Source of the DNA: Mogibacterium sp.
GTDB lineage: Bacteria; Bacillota_A; Clostridia; Peptostreptococcales; Anaerovoracaceae
Length of the DNA: 5,880 bases
NCBI GenBank assembly: GCA_017469325.1
Contig: JAFUGO010000127.1
Span: 1 to 5,880, forward strand
Direction: 5' to 3'
The notes below the pieces were generated by a model that was given only the letters and a program-made list of their open reading frames with translations, had not been told where the DNA came from and did no database searches. Position numbers and translations under genes: made by a program. Below, piece by piece: positions 1 through 5,880 of the stretch (position 1 is its first letter; every line of letters begins with the position of its first letter).

Positions 1-587
1 ATAAGAACCGCAAGTCCGATCATCAGGTTTGTAGGCGATCCGAAGTCGTTATTGTTGTTGCCGCCGCCGAACGAGTTGATACCAACGCTTATGAGCGAAA
101 GTCCGATGGCTGTTACTACGGTGCCCGTCACAACGCTCGGGAAGAATCTGCGCAGCGGTTTGAGCATGAATCCGAGTATCATCTCAAATACACCGCCGAT
201 AAGGCAGGCTCCCAGTATGGCTCCATAAGCTATGACGCCGCCTCCCATGGATCCGGCAACTCCGGTGCACACACCGATGAAGCCCGAGCTGGTGCCCATT
301 ACGCACGGCAGCCTTGCTCCGATAGGACCGATAGTCCATAACTGCACCAGTGTAACAAGACCCGCTACGAGCATCGCGTTCTGGATGACCGGCACCATGA
401 GTCCCGCGTCGCCCAGCGCGCAGGCTCCGCCTATTACGAGTATAGGCGTGAGGTTGCCCACGAACATCGCGAGCACGTGCTGCATGCCCAGTATGATGGC
501 TTTTCCGGTAGGTATACGGCCTTCGAGCTCGTATTCGGAAGTCATCACCTTCAGACTGTCTTTACGGCTGACTTTTGTTTCTTCCAT
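1..587 (-). CDS. Xanthine/uracil-family (NCS2) purine permease, N-terminal part
   Basis: This is a membrane transporter of the nucleobase:cation symporter-2 family, which takes up xanthine, urate or related bases with a cation. The visible 195 residues start with a charged cytoplasmic N-terminus (about 1-27). TM1 follows and contains the family's Gln-His pair in GMQHVLAMF (Q36, H37) and NLTPI. Next come hydrophobic helices at about 64-83 and 115-140, and the segment VVTGTVVTAIGLSLISVGIN (about 152-171), which is typical of the xanthine/urate branch rather than the uracil branch. The segment GARLPCVMGTSSGF (about 90-103) matches the TM3 substrate region. The last visible part is a Gly/Asn-rich loop (GGGNNNND) leading into TM6. 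Family members have about 430-470 residues, so more than half lies beyond the left edge, including the two-Glu signature of TM8-TM10. The ATG at 587 is chosen for its AAAGGGG ribosome binding site. Exact substrate is an inference; xanthine is most likely. Confidence 0.9.
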   Translation of the reverse strand, partial: MEETKVSRKDSLKVMTSEYELEGRIPTGKAIILGMQHVLAMFVGNLTPILVIGGACALGDAGLMVPVIQNAMLVAGLVTLVQLWTIGPIGARLPCVMGTSSGFIGVCTGVAGSMGGGVIAYGAILGACLIGGVFEMILGFMLKPLRRFFPSVVTGTVVTAIGLSLISVGINSFGGGNNNNDFGSPTNLMIGLAVL

Positions 588-593
588 TTAATA

Positions 594-600
594 CCCCTTT
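594..600 (-). promoter_or_regulatory. Ribosome binding site of the permease
   Basis: On the minus strand AAAGGGG lies 6 bases before the ATG at 587. It is GGGG-type rather than the AGGAGG seen at the two large genes of the window. It could also pair with an AUGCCC segment (677-682) in the leader, which would hide it from ribosomes; that pairing is an inference. Confidence 0.7.
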
Positions 601-611
601 CTATTTAAACA

Positions 612-701
612 GCAGATAGTACATCTGCGTGCGGTTGTCCGGGTTCACTGCTCATAGCAGACCGCCTGTAACGGACGGGCATCAGTGAACTGTGTCCCGG
701 A
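612..701 (-). promoter_or_regulatory. Structured leader before the permease, candidate cis-regulatory RNA
   Basis: Read on the minus strand, CAGTGAAC/GTTCACTG (643-650 with 683-690) is a perfect 8-bp inverted repeat. It is extended by CCGGG-type pairing (638-643 with 696-701) across a 6-base bulge. Inside it is a small hairpin (662-666 with 674-678). A second set of pairings is incompatible with this fold: CTGCT/AGCAG around a three-base loop (648-652 with 656-660), enclosed by GCGGT/ACCGC (661-665 with 631-635). A separate hairpin with a 6-bp GCAGAT/ATCTGC stem (612-617 with 623-628) lies nearer the gene; no solid T-run follows it, so it is at best a weak terminator. I see no match to the guanine/purine, guanidine-I or THF riboswitch consensus. 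The position directly before a purine permease makes ligand-dependent control plausible but unproven. It could instead be transcript-stabilising structure or a protein-binding site. Confidence 0.4.
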
Positions 702-721
702 TAATTAACTGTCTGATACGG

Positions 722-2455
722 TCACTTTTTGCCTGTCAGGGTGCCCAGCAGGTTGCGTCCGATAGCCGACCCTATATTGCCCCCTATGGTGCGGCCTTTT
801 TTGCCGAGTACAGCTTCACCTATAGTCTTGCCGATCTCACGGCCGATAGTCCCTCCGGTCGATCTTATGACCTGCTTTGTGCCTGACTTGCCCAGATAGC
901 TGTCGGCAAGGTCACCGAGCTTTGAGCCGCCCTCTTCTTCAACCGGTCTTGCGGTGCTCTTTACTTTCGGAGCAGCTGCCGGAGCTTCTTCATAAGCGGT
1001 GTCTATATCTATCGTGATGCCGTCATCGGCCGGAGCAGCCTCTGCCGCGGCCTGCGCCTGCGGCGCAGCGGCAGGTATACCCGAGGTGTTGCCGTATACC
1101 TGCCCGTCGGGCGCGGTAACGGTGTCTGCGCCCGAAGCCGCGGCCGTGCCTCCCGGCACACGGCCCGTTATAACTTCGTAGGCCGACACATTATCCACCA
1201 TTTCAAGATATTTTGCATTAAGCGGCGAATTATCCACCGCAGTCTTTCTTTCTTCATCTGAAAGAGCTCCCATCCTGCTCTCAGGAGGCAGCACGTAGGC
1301 ATGCTCTGCCATGGACGGCGCGCCCTTCTCATCGAGCACGGACACCACGGCCTCGCCCGTTCCGAGGTTCTGCATAAGCTCTTTTGTATCAAAGGCCGGA
1401 TTCTCTCTGAACGCGTCCGCAGCTGCATTAAGAGCTTTCTGCTCTGCCGGCGTATACGCGTGCAGTCCGTGCTCGATCTTGTTGCCGAGCTGCGACATCA
1501 CCGCACCCGGGATGTCGCCCGGGCTCTGCGTCACGAAGAAGATCGAGACGCCCTTTGATCTTATGAGCTTTACCACCTGCTCGATCTTTTCGAGCAGGCT
1601 CTTTGACGCGTTCTTGAAGAGCAGATGCGCTTCATCAAAGAAGAACACCATCTTTGGCTTCTCCGGATCTCCTACTTCAGGGAGCACCTCAAAGAGCTCC
1701 GACAGAAGGTAGAGCATGAATGCCGAATAAAGCCTCGGTCTGTTGATGAGGGTCTCGGCATCGAGAATATTGACGATGCCTCTTCCGTCCGGCGCGGTAA
1801 GGAAGAAGTCCCTTATATCTATTGCCGGCTCGCCGAAGAACTTATCCGCGCCCTCAGCTTCAAGCGCGACTATCGCCCTTATGATGGCCGACGCGCTCTG
1901 CTGAGGGATCAGTCCGTAATCCATCTTGAAGTCATCCGAGTGATCCGCAGCGTACTGCAGCATCGCCTTCATGTCCTTTGTGTCTATGAGAAGCAGGTCA
2001 AGATCGTCCGCGATCTTGAAGATCACCTGCATGAGCTCTGTCTGGGTATCGTTGAGATCGAGCACCTGGCTGAAGAGCATCGGCCCCATCTCCGATACGG
2101 TGGTGCGAAGAGGCGTCCCCTTTTCCGCATATATATCGAATACGGATACCGGATATCCTCTGTACTCAAAGCTGCCTCGGATATCGAAGCGGTCCAGACG
2201 CTTCTGCATTCCTTCGTTGTCATCGCCTGCCACTGCTATGCCTGCCATGTCGCCCTTTACATCCGACATGAACACCGGAACTCCCAGCTGTGAGAAACTC
2301 TCCGCCAGCACCTTGAGAGTCACCGACTTTCCTGTCCCCGTAGCCCCGCATATAAATCCGTGCTTGTTGGCCATATCGGGACGCATGCAGATCTTTTCAC
2401 CGAGGCCCTCTTCCGAGCCCTGCCCCGCAAAATAAATCAATCCGTTCTCTACCAT
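722..2455 (-). CDS. DUF853/YjgR-type HerA-like ATPase
   Basis: This is a cytoplasmic P-loop ATPase of the HerA/FtsK superfamily, in the DUF853 group that includes E. coli YjgR. Its cellular role is not established; HerA relatives are DNA translocases or helicases. The 577 residues show Walker A GATGTGKS (37-44, with K43), the adjoining block GVPVFMSDVKGD (58-69), FFGEP near 206-210, and Walker B MVFFFDEAHLLF (269-280, with D274 and E275). They also show LIRSKGVSIFFVTQSPGDIP (298-315) with the sensor-like Q310, and the family blocks ENPAFDT and LGTGEA (351-369). The match to YjgR runs through to about residue 430. After that come an Ala/Pro-rich, low-complexity linker (about 433-510) and a glycine-rich tail with repeated IG motifs (about 534-572). 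The linker makes it longer than YjgR, which has about 500 residues. The ATG at 2455 has a strong AAGGAGG site 9 bases upstream. It is divergent from the peptidase gene. No rho-independent terminator follows it, so read-through into the permease is possible. Confidence 0.93.
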   Translation of the reverse strand: MVENGLIYFAGQGSEEGLGEKICMRPDMANKHGFICGATGTGKSVTLKVLAESFSQLGVPVFMSDVKGDMAGIAVAGDDNEGMQKRLDRFDIRGSFEYRGYPVSVFDIYAEKGTPLRTTVSEMGPMLFSQVLDLNDTQTELMQVIFKIADDLDLLLIDTKDMKAMLQYAADHSDDFKMDYGLIPQQSASAIIRAIVALEAEGADKFFGEPAIDIRDFFLTAPDGRGIVNILDAETLINRPRLYSAFMLYLLSELFEVLPEVGDPEKPKMVFFFDEAHLLFKNASKSLLEKIEQVVKLIRSKGVSIFFVTQSPGDIPGAVMSQLGNKIEHGLHAYTPAEQKALNAAADAFRENPAFDTKELMQNLGTGEAVVSVLDEKGAPSMAEHAYVLPPESRMGALSDEERKTAVDNSPLNAKYLEMVDNVSAYEVITGRVPGGTAAASGADTVTAPDGQVYGNTSGIPAAAPQAQAAAEAAPADDGITIDIDTAYEEAPAAAPKVKSTARPVEEEGGSKLGDLADSYLGKSGTKQVIRSTGGTIGREIGKTIGEAVLGKKGRTIGGNIGSAIGRNLLGTLTGKK

Positions 2456-2464
2456 AATATGCCG

Positions 2465-2471
2465 CCTCCTT
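2465..2471 (-). promoter_or_regulatory. Ribosome binding site of the HerA-like ATPase
   Basis: AAGGAGG on the minus strand lies 9 bases before the ATG at 2455. It is close to a full match to the 16S rRNA 3' end and fixes the start codon. Confidence 0.85.
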
Positions 2472-2482
2472 AAAGATGTTTA

Positions 2483-2491
2483 ATTATAGCA
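2483..2491 (-). promoter_or_regulatory. Extended -10 promoter for the HerA-like ATPase
   Basis: On the minus strand the sequence TGCTATAAT combines a consensus TATAAT box (2483-2488) with the TG of an extended -10 element (2490-2491). No good -35 box is seen 17 bases upstream (TCAAAT; GTCAAA at spacing 18), as is common for extended -10 promoters. Transcription would start near 2476, giving a 5' leader of about 20 bases that contains the ribosome binding site. Confidence 0.7.
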
Positions 2492-2507
2492 CGACACAGC
2501 CCTTTAT

Positions 2508-2537
2508 TTGACATTCTTATTGGTATATCATAACTAT
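2508..2537 (+). promoter_or_regulatory. Sigma-70-type promoter for the peptidase unit
   Basis: TTGACA (2508-2513) is a perfect -35 box. The -10 box is less clear. CATAAC (2529-2534, spacing 15), TAACTA (2531-2536, spacing 17) and AACTAT (2532-2537, spacing 18) are all weak candidates. The start would be near 2540-2545, which leaves a leader of about 30 bases with the ribosome binding site. The -35 box overlaps the -35 region of the opposite promoter. Confidence 0.55.
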
Positions 2538-2558
2538 TGGTTTTGAATTTCCAGAAAC

Positions 2559-2564
2559 AGGAGG
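2559..2564 (+). promoter_or_regulatory. Ribosome binding site deciding the peptidase start
   Basis: AGGAGG lies 8 bases before the ATG at 2573. The frame stays open upstream to a TTG at 2537, but that codon has no ribosome binding site and falls in the promoter, so the ATG at 2573 is taken as the start. Confidence 0.88.
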
Positions 2565-2572
2565 CGCATTGG

Positions 2573-5452
2573 ATGGAGATAAATGATAAACTCCGCGGTT
2601 TTACCGTTACAAATATACGTGACATAAGAGAGACCGGCGGCAGGCTCATTGAAATGGAGCATGACGTCACCGGCGCAAAGCTTCTCTGGTGCGACAACGG
2701 AGATGAGAACAAACTCTTCTCCGTAGGCTTCAGGACCCTTCCCGAAGACAATACCGGTGTATTTCATATACTCGAGCATTCAGTGCTCTGCGGATCCGAC
2801 AGGTATCCGGTAAAGGAACCTTTCGTCGAGCTCCTGAAGACCTCGATGAACACCTTCCTCAACGCGATGACATATCCCGACAAGACTCTGTACCCTGTAT
2901 CGAGCCGCATAGATCAGGACTATCTCAACCTGACCGGGGTCTATCTTGACGCAGTCTTCAGACCGGCTATCCTGAACGACCCTAACATCTTCTATCAGGA
3001 AGGCCGTCACATCGACACGACCGGCGACGAACCGGTCTACAAGGGCGTCGTCTTCAACGAGATGAAGGGCGCCATGTCGGACGTCGATCAGGTGGCTGAC
3101 CGCACGATGACCAAGCTCCTCTTCCCTGACACCTGTTACGGTTACAATTCGGGCGGCGATCCGGAAGCGATCCCTGATCTCACATACGAGTCATACATCG
3201 AAAGATATAAGAAGTTCTACCACCCATCGAACGCGTACTTCTATCTTGACGGAGCCGTTCCGCTTGACGAGACTCTCTCCATGATAGAAGATTACCTTAA
3301 GGACTATGACCGTCTTGAGGATATCCCTCAGATAGACATGCAGGAGCCGGCTGTCACCTCTTCCGTGATCACTTACGACGCGTCAGCTGAGGACGACAAG
3401 CCGATGGTCTGCTTCGGCCGCATCATCGGGGACTACACGGATATCGGCAAGACTTACGCTCTCAGCATAATACTCGAGCAGCTTTCGGATACGAATGAGT
3501 CACCTCTGAAGAGGGCTGTCCTCTCCTCAGGACTCGCCGAAGATGTTGAGATCTACGTCAACGACGGCATACTGCAGCCTTACCTCATGCTGCTGTTCCG
3601 CGGTGTGAAAGAAACAGACGGGAGCGCCGAAGCTTCAGCTGACAGACTGCTCGCCATAGTAAAAGAAACTATCGACAGATGCGTAAGCGAAGGATTCTCA
3701 AAGAGGAGCCTCGAGGCATCCGTGAACCAGATGGATTTCAGGTTCAGACAGTATCCTGAGCCTCAGGCACTTTACAGAGCCAATGCGGCATTCGCTTCAT
3801 GGCTGTACGGCGGAGACCCCGCTCTCTATCTCAAGACGGACGAAGCAATAGCTTCTCTCAGAAAGATGATAGAGGACGGCGGGATAGAGCCCGTCGCTAA
3901 AGAGCTCATGGGAGACGTCTCCGCATACACAAGGCTCATACTTAAGCCTGATACTGAGCACGCTGCAAGAGCCGCGGCAAAAGAGGCAGCACGCGTCAAA
4001 GATACTCTCGACGCGATGACTGACGAAGAACGTGAAGAGCTCGAAGAACTCAACCGCAGGCTCCTCGAGTGGCAGCAGACTGAAGACAGCGAAGAGGATC
4101 TCGCAAAGATTCCTCAGCTCGACCTCGCGGATATAAAATCTGAGCCCGAGTACTACCCTACCGAAGAAAAAGACGCCGGAGGCGTAAAGCTGCTTTATCA
4201 TCAGATAGAGACACACGGCATCATCTACATAAACGCGTACTTCCCGGTAACGCAGCTCGGCATCGAGGATCTCCCGAAGGCGGCTCTCATTACAGAGTTT
4301 TACAAGGAGCTCCCTACGCAGAATTACAGCGTCCTGCAGCTTCAGGAGGAGCTCAAGATGTACGTCGGTTCCATGTCGTTCGGTCTCGACATACTGGCGG
4401 CCGATGACGACAGATCGGCCTGCACGCCTTGCCTCAGAGCAAGGGTATCGGTGCTGCCTGAGAACCTTGACCGCGCTGAGGATCTTCTCATGGAGATCAT
4501 GACACGCACCAGATTTGATGACAAAACGCTTCTGCGCGAGCTCATCACCCAGATCGATGATGACGTAAAGCGCCTCGCGGTATCCTCGGGACACCGTCTG
4601 GCTCTTACCGAAGCCAGAGCTCACTGGTCCGCCAGGGATGCTGCTTCGGAAGCAGTGAACGGATACAGCTTTATGCAGTATATGCATAAGATGGCCGCTG
4701 CGTCAGACGAAGATCTTGAGGGATTCTGCTCGTTCGCGGGCAGCGTCATAAAAGACAGCATTACAAAGAATAACAGCATCCTCAGCGAAACGGCCGACAG
4801 CTATGCCGGTCTTGACCACCTCGTATCGATGCTGGCGGACGGCCCGGCAATGCCGGAGCGCGCAGCCTATAAGACATCCCTGCCAAAGGAGATGGGCATA
4901 GTCATACCGGCATCAGTCTCGTTCGCAGTGACATCCTACGATGTGAGCGCTGACGGATTCGGGATGACAGGCGGAATGGCAGTCACTTCGAACATAATCT
5001 CCCTTGCCTATCTGTGGAATGTGATCAGAGTTCAGGGAGGCGCTTACGGCGCTTCGATGTCGGCAGGACGCACGGGCAGCATTTTCTGTTATACTTACAG
5101 AGACCCGAGCCCTGAGCGCTCGCTGGGAATACATAAGACCGTCGCGGACTTCATCGACAGTTTCGCTTCCGAAGACGCGAATATCGACGGTTTCATCATA
5201 TCCACGATAGCCAATACGGAACCTCTCATCTCGCCTGCCGCAAAAGGACGCGCAGCGGATGACTTCTATCTTTCGGGATTCAGCTATGACGACAGGCTGA
5301 GGTTCAGAAGAGAGATACTCTCCGCGAAGCCTTCAGACCTTGCCGCGCAGAAGGATGCCCTCGTCAAAATGGCAGAACGAGGCACGGTCTGCGTCGTCGG
5401 TCCTAAGGACGCAGTCGAAAGCTGCGGCATCGCGGAGATCATGAGTCTGTAA
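2573..5452 (+). CDS. M16C zinc metallopeptidase, PreP/Cym1-like (insulinase family)
   Basis: This is a 959-residue zinc peptidase of the M16C group, related to mitochondrial presequence protease (PreP/PITRM1, Cym1), which degrades short unfolded peptides inside a closed chamber. The inverted zinc motif HILEH (H65, E68, H69) is followed by VLCGSDRYPVKEPF and SMNTFLNAMTYPDKT, both highly typical of the group. The third metal ligand is probably E163 in VVFNEMKGAMSD, at the usual distance. An acidic, charged helical segment (about 463-510), ending in an IPQLDLADI block near 513, joins the two halves and marks the start of the M16C-associated domain. The C-terminal half carries the conserved Arg-Tyr pair in RVQGGAYGASMS (R819, Y825), which binds the substrate backbone in this family. 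No signal peptide or membrane segment is seen, so it is probably cytoplasmic and acts in peptide turnover. Length and motifs indicate an intact, active enzyme. It probably shares a transcript with the small gene 42 bases downstream. Confidence 0.96.
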   Translation: MEINDKLRGFTVTNIRDIRETGGRLIEMEHDVTGAKLLWCDNGDENKLFSVGFRTLPEDNTGVFHILEHSVLCGSDRYPVKEPFVELLKTSMNTFLNAMTYPDKTLYPVSSRIDQDYLNLTGVYLDAVFRPAILNDPNIFYQEGRHIDTTGDEPVYKGVVFNEMKGAMSDVDQVADRTMTKLLFPDTCYGYNSGGDPEAIPDLTYESYIERYKKFYHPSNAYFYLDGAVPLDETLSMIEDYLKDYDRLEDIPQIDMQEPAVTSSVITYDASAEDDKPMVCFGRIIGDYTDIGKTYALSIILEQLSDTNESPLKRAVLSSGLAEDVEIYVNDGILQPYLMLLFRGVKETDGSAEASADRLLAIVKETIDRCVSEGFSKRSLEASVNQMDFRFRQYPEPQALYRANAAFASWLYGGDPALYLKTDEAIASLRKMIEDGGIEPVAKELMGDVSAYTRLILKPDTEHAARAAAKEAARVKDTLDAMTDEEREELEELNRRLLEWQQTEDSEEDLAKIPQLDLADIKSEPEYYPTEEKDAGGVKLLYHQIETHGIIYINAYFPVTQLGIEDLPKAALITEFYKELPTQNYSVLQLQEELKMYVGSMSFGLDILAADDDRSACTPCLRARVSVLPENLDRAEDLLMEIMTRTRFDDKTLLRELITQIDDDVKRLAVSSGHRLALTEARAHWSARDAASEAVNGYSFMQYMHKMAAASDEDLEGFCSFAGSVIKDSITKNNSILSETADSYAGLDHLVSMLADGPAMPERAAYKTSLPKEMGIVIPASVSFAVTSYDVSADGFGMTGGMAVTSNIISLAYLWNVIRVQGGAYGASMSAGRTGSIFCYTYRDPSPERSLGIHKTVADFIDSFASEDANIDGFIISTIANTEPLISPAAKGRAADDFYLSGFSYDDRLRFRREILSAKPSDLAAQKDALVKMAERGTVCVVGPKDAVESCGIAEIMSL

Positions 5453-5484
5453 GCGGAATCAATACGACACCTCTCCTTTTCAGT

Positions 5485-5490
5485 GAGGAA
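5485..5490 (+). promoter_or_regulatory. Ribosome binding site of the small Se/S-carrier-like gene
   Basis: GAGGAA lies 4 bases before the ATG at 5495. It favours that start over the in-frame GTG at 5483, which overlaps the site and has only CTCTCCTTTT before it. Confidence 0.65.
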
Positions 5491-5494
5491 AACC

Positions 5495-5743
5495 ATGAAC
5501 ACATACATAGCAACATTCTTTATGCACTTCGGCTCCATACGCTATGAGCGCCTGTGCAAATCAAAAGGTCTGGAGGCGCGCACGATGCCCGTGCCGAGAA
5601 GCCTCAGCAGCAGCTGCGGGACCTGCGTCAGGTACTACGCGCAGGAGCCTCTGTTCGATCCCGCTCACGACGAGATGGAGCAGATGGTCATATGCAATGA
5701 TGACGGCAGCTATACACAGATCTACAAAGCAGACAATCTCTGA
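5495..5743 (+). CDS. DUF3343, putative Se/S-carrier-like protein
   Basis: This small cytoplasmic protein of 82 residues belongs to the DUF3343 family, annotated as putative selenium/sulfur carriers; the role is predicted, not proven. The N-terminal strand YIATFF (4-9) is followed by a helix and KGLEARTMPVPRSLSSSCG (24-42). The PVPR-x-LSSSCG block is the family hallmark, with C41 as the conserved, probably reactive cysteine. Unusually, a second cysteine follows at C44, giving a CGTC (CxxC) motif; C21 is another cysteine nearby. The C-terminal half diverges from the usual ferredoxin-like ending and is rich in acidic residues. It starts 42 bases after the peptidase stop with no terminator between, so the two are probably co-transcribed. 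No selenium-metabolism gene is visible in the window. The family call is firm from the core motif; the function is uncertain. Confidence 0.8.
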   Translation: MNTYIATFFMHFGSIRYERLCKSKGLEARTMPVPRSLSSSCGTCVRYYAQEPLFDPAHDEMEQMVICNDDGSYTQIYKADNL

Positions 5744-5754
5744 TCCGCTCACAA

Positions 5755-5781
5755 AAAACCCGGCCGCAACGTCCGGGTTTT
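5755..5781. terminator. Rho-independent terminator, probably bidirectional
   Basis: AAAACCCGG (5755-5763) pairs perfectly with CCGGGTTTT (5773-5781) around a 9-base loop. The A-run on the left and T-run on the right let it work in both directions. On the plus strand it ends the peptidase/DUF3343 unit 11 bases after the stop codon. On the minus strand it would end the convergent gene that stops at 5822. Confidence 0.9.
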
Positions 5782-5821
5782 CGTATGCAGTTATTCAGCA
5801 TGCGCATGATGCGCTTACCGC

Positions 5822-5880
5822 TTATCTGGAGATCTTCAGCAGATACTCTCCGCCTTTGTCCTCTACCTCTACTTTGTAGC
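5822..5880 (-). CDS. Probable C-terminal end of a convergent gene, product unknown
   Basis: On the minus strand one frame reads in from the right edge for 18 codons and stops at TAA (5822-5824), ending in YKVEVEDKGGEYLLKISR. The alternating charged and hydrophobic residues look like a genuine beta-strand-rich protein end. The stop lies about 40 bases before a terminator that works on this strand, as expected for a convergent gene. Another frame stays open through the terminator and is less credible. The fragment is too short to name a family. Confidence 0.45.
   Translation of the reverse strand, partial: YKVEVEDKGGEYLLKISR

Noticed and set aside
232..591. Plus-strand open frame of 119 codons at the left end
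   Set aside because: The minus strand here encodes a clear NCS2 permease with the Gln-His and TGTVVT motifs. The plus frame is Pro/Ser/Thr-rich and has no recognisable features.
638..701. Large hairpin as a rho-independent terminator of the ATPase gene
   Set aside because: On the minus strand the stem is followed by a mixed, C/A-rich stretch, not a T-run.
631..701. tRNA-like gene, suggested by a GGGTTC segment on the plus strand
   Set aside because: No acceptor stem, anticodon arm or full T-arm (GTTCGANTC pattern) can be laid out.
588..721. Known purine (guanine/xanthine aptamer) riboswitch before the permease
   Set aside because: I looked for the conserved junction elements of the purine riboswitch, and for guanidine-I and THF riboswitch patterns, and found none. 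A covariance search would be decisive.
1625..2293. Long plus-strand open frame of 222 codons opposite the ATPase gene
   Set aside because: It lies wholly antisense to strongly conserved DUF853 motifs, has no ribosome binding site that stands out, and its protein resembles no family. It is a by-product of the codon pattern on the other strand.
2537..2572. Upstream TTG start adding 12 residues to the peptidase
   Set aside because: It has no ribosome binding site and lies within or next to the promoter. The ATG at 2573 has AGGAGG at ideal spacing.
3797..4687. Minus-strand open frame of 296 codons opposite the peptidase gene
   Set aside because: It is antisense to a continuous M16C coding region and its translation is rich in Arg, Cys and His without any motif. 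It is a shadow frame.
5544..5879. Plus-strand open frame running through the terminator to the right edge
   Set aside because: It overlaps the DUF3343 gene in another frame and crosses the strong hairpin at 5755-5781. Its translation is low-complexity.

Overview
The window looks like part of a bacterial chromosome, most likely an anaerobic Firmicute of the Clostridia/Eubacteriales. The evidence is the gene set (an M16C peptidase of the bacterial PreP-like type, a stand-alone DUF3343 Se/S-carrier-like protein, and an NCS2 xanthine/urate-type permease), strong AGGAGG-type ribosome binding sites before the two large genes, and frequent ATA and AGA/AGG codons in a moderately GC-rich sequence. No taxonomic marker is present, so this assignment is an inference.

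Layout. On the minus strand, positions 1-587 hold the N-terminal 195 residues of a purine permease that runs off the left edge. Positions 588-721 are a leader of about 130 bases with unusual inverted-repeat structure and two competing folds. Positions 722-2455 (minus) encode a complete DUF853/YjgR-type HerA-FtsK ATPase. Positions 2456-2572 form a compact divergent control region: an extended -10 promoter reads left into the ATPase gene, and a promoter with a consensus -35 box reads right. On the plus strand, 2573-5452 encodes a 959-residue M16C zinc metallopeptidase and 5495-5743 a small Se/S-carrier-like protein, probably as one transcription unit. A strong two-way terminator at 5755-5781 closes that unit. 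A short open stretch on the minus strand at 5822-5880 is probably the C-terminal end of a convergent gene.

How the genes relate. The peptidase and the small cysteine protein probably share a transcript. The ATPase and the permease may share one on the other strand, since no clear terminator lies between them, although the permease leader may carry its own control. All complete genes look intact and ordinary in composition. There are no insertion sequences, tRNAs, rRNAs, CRISPR arrays or signs of recent transfer. The most interesting part is the structured leader before the permease: it resembles no purine riboswitch I know and can form two mutually exclusive structures. It is a candidate for undescribed cis-regulation, not a proven system.
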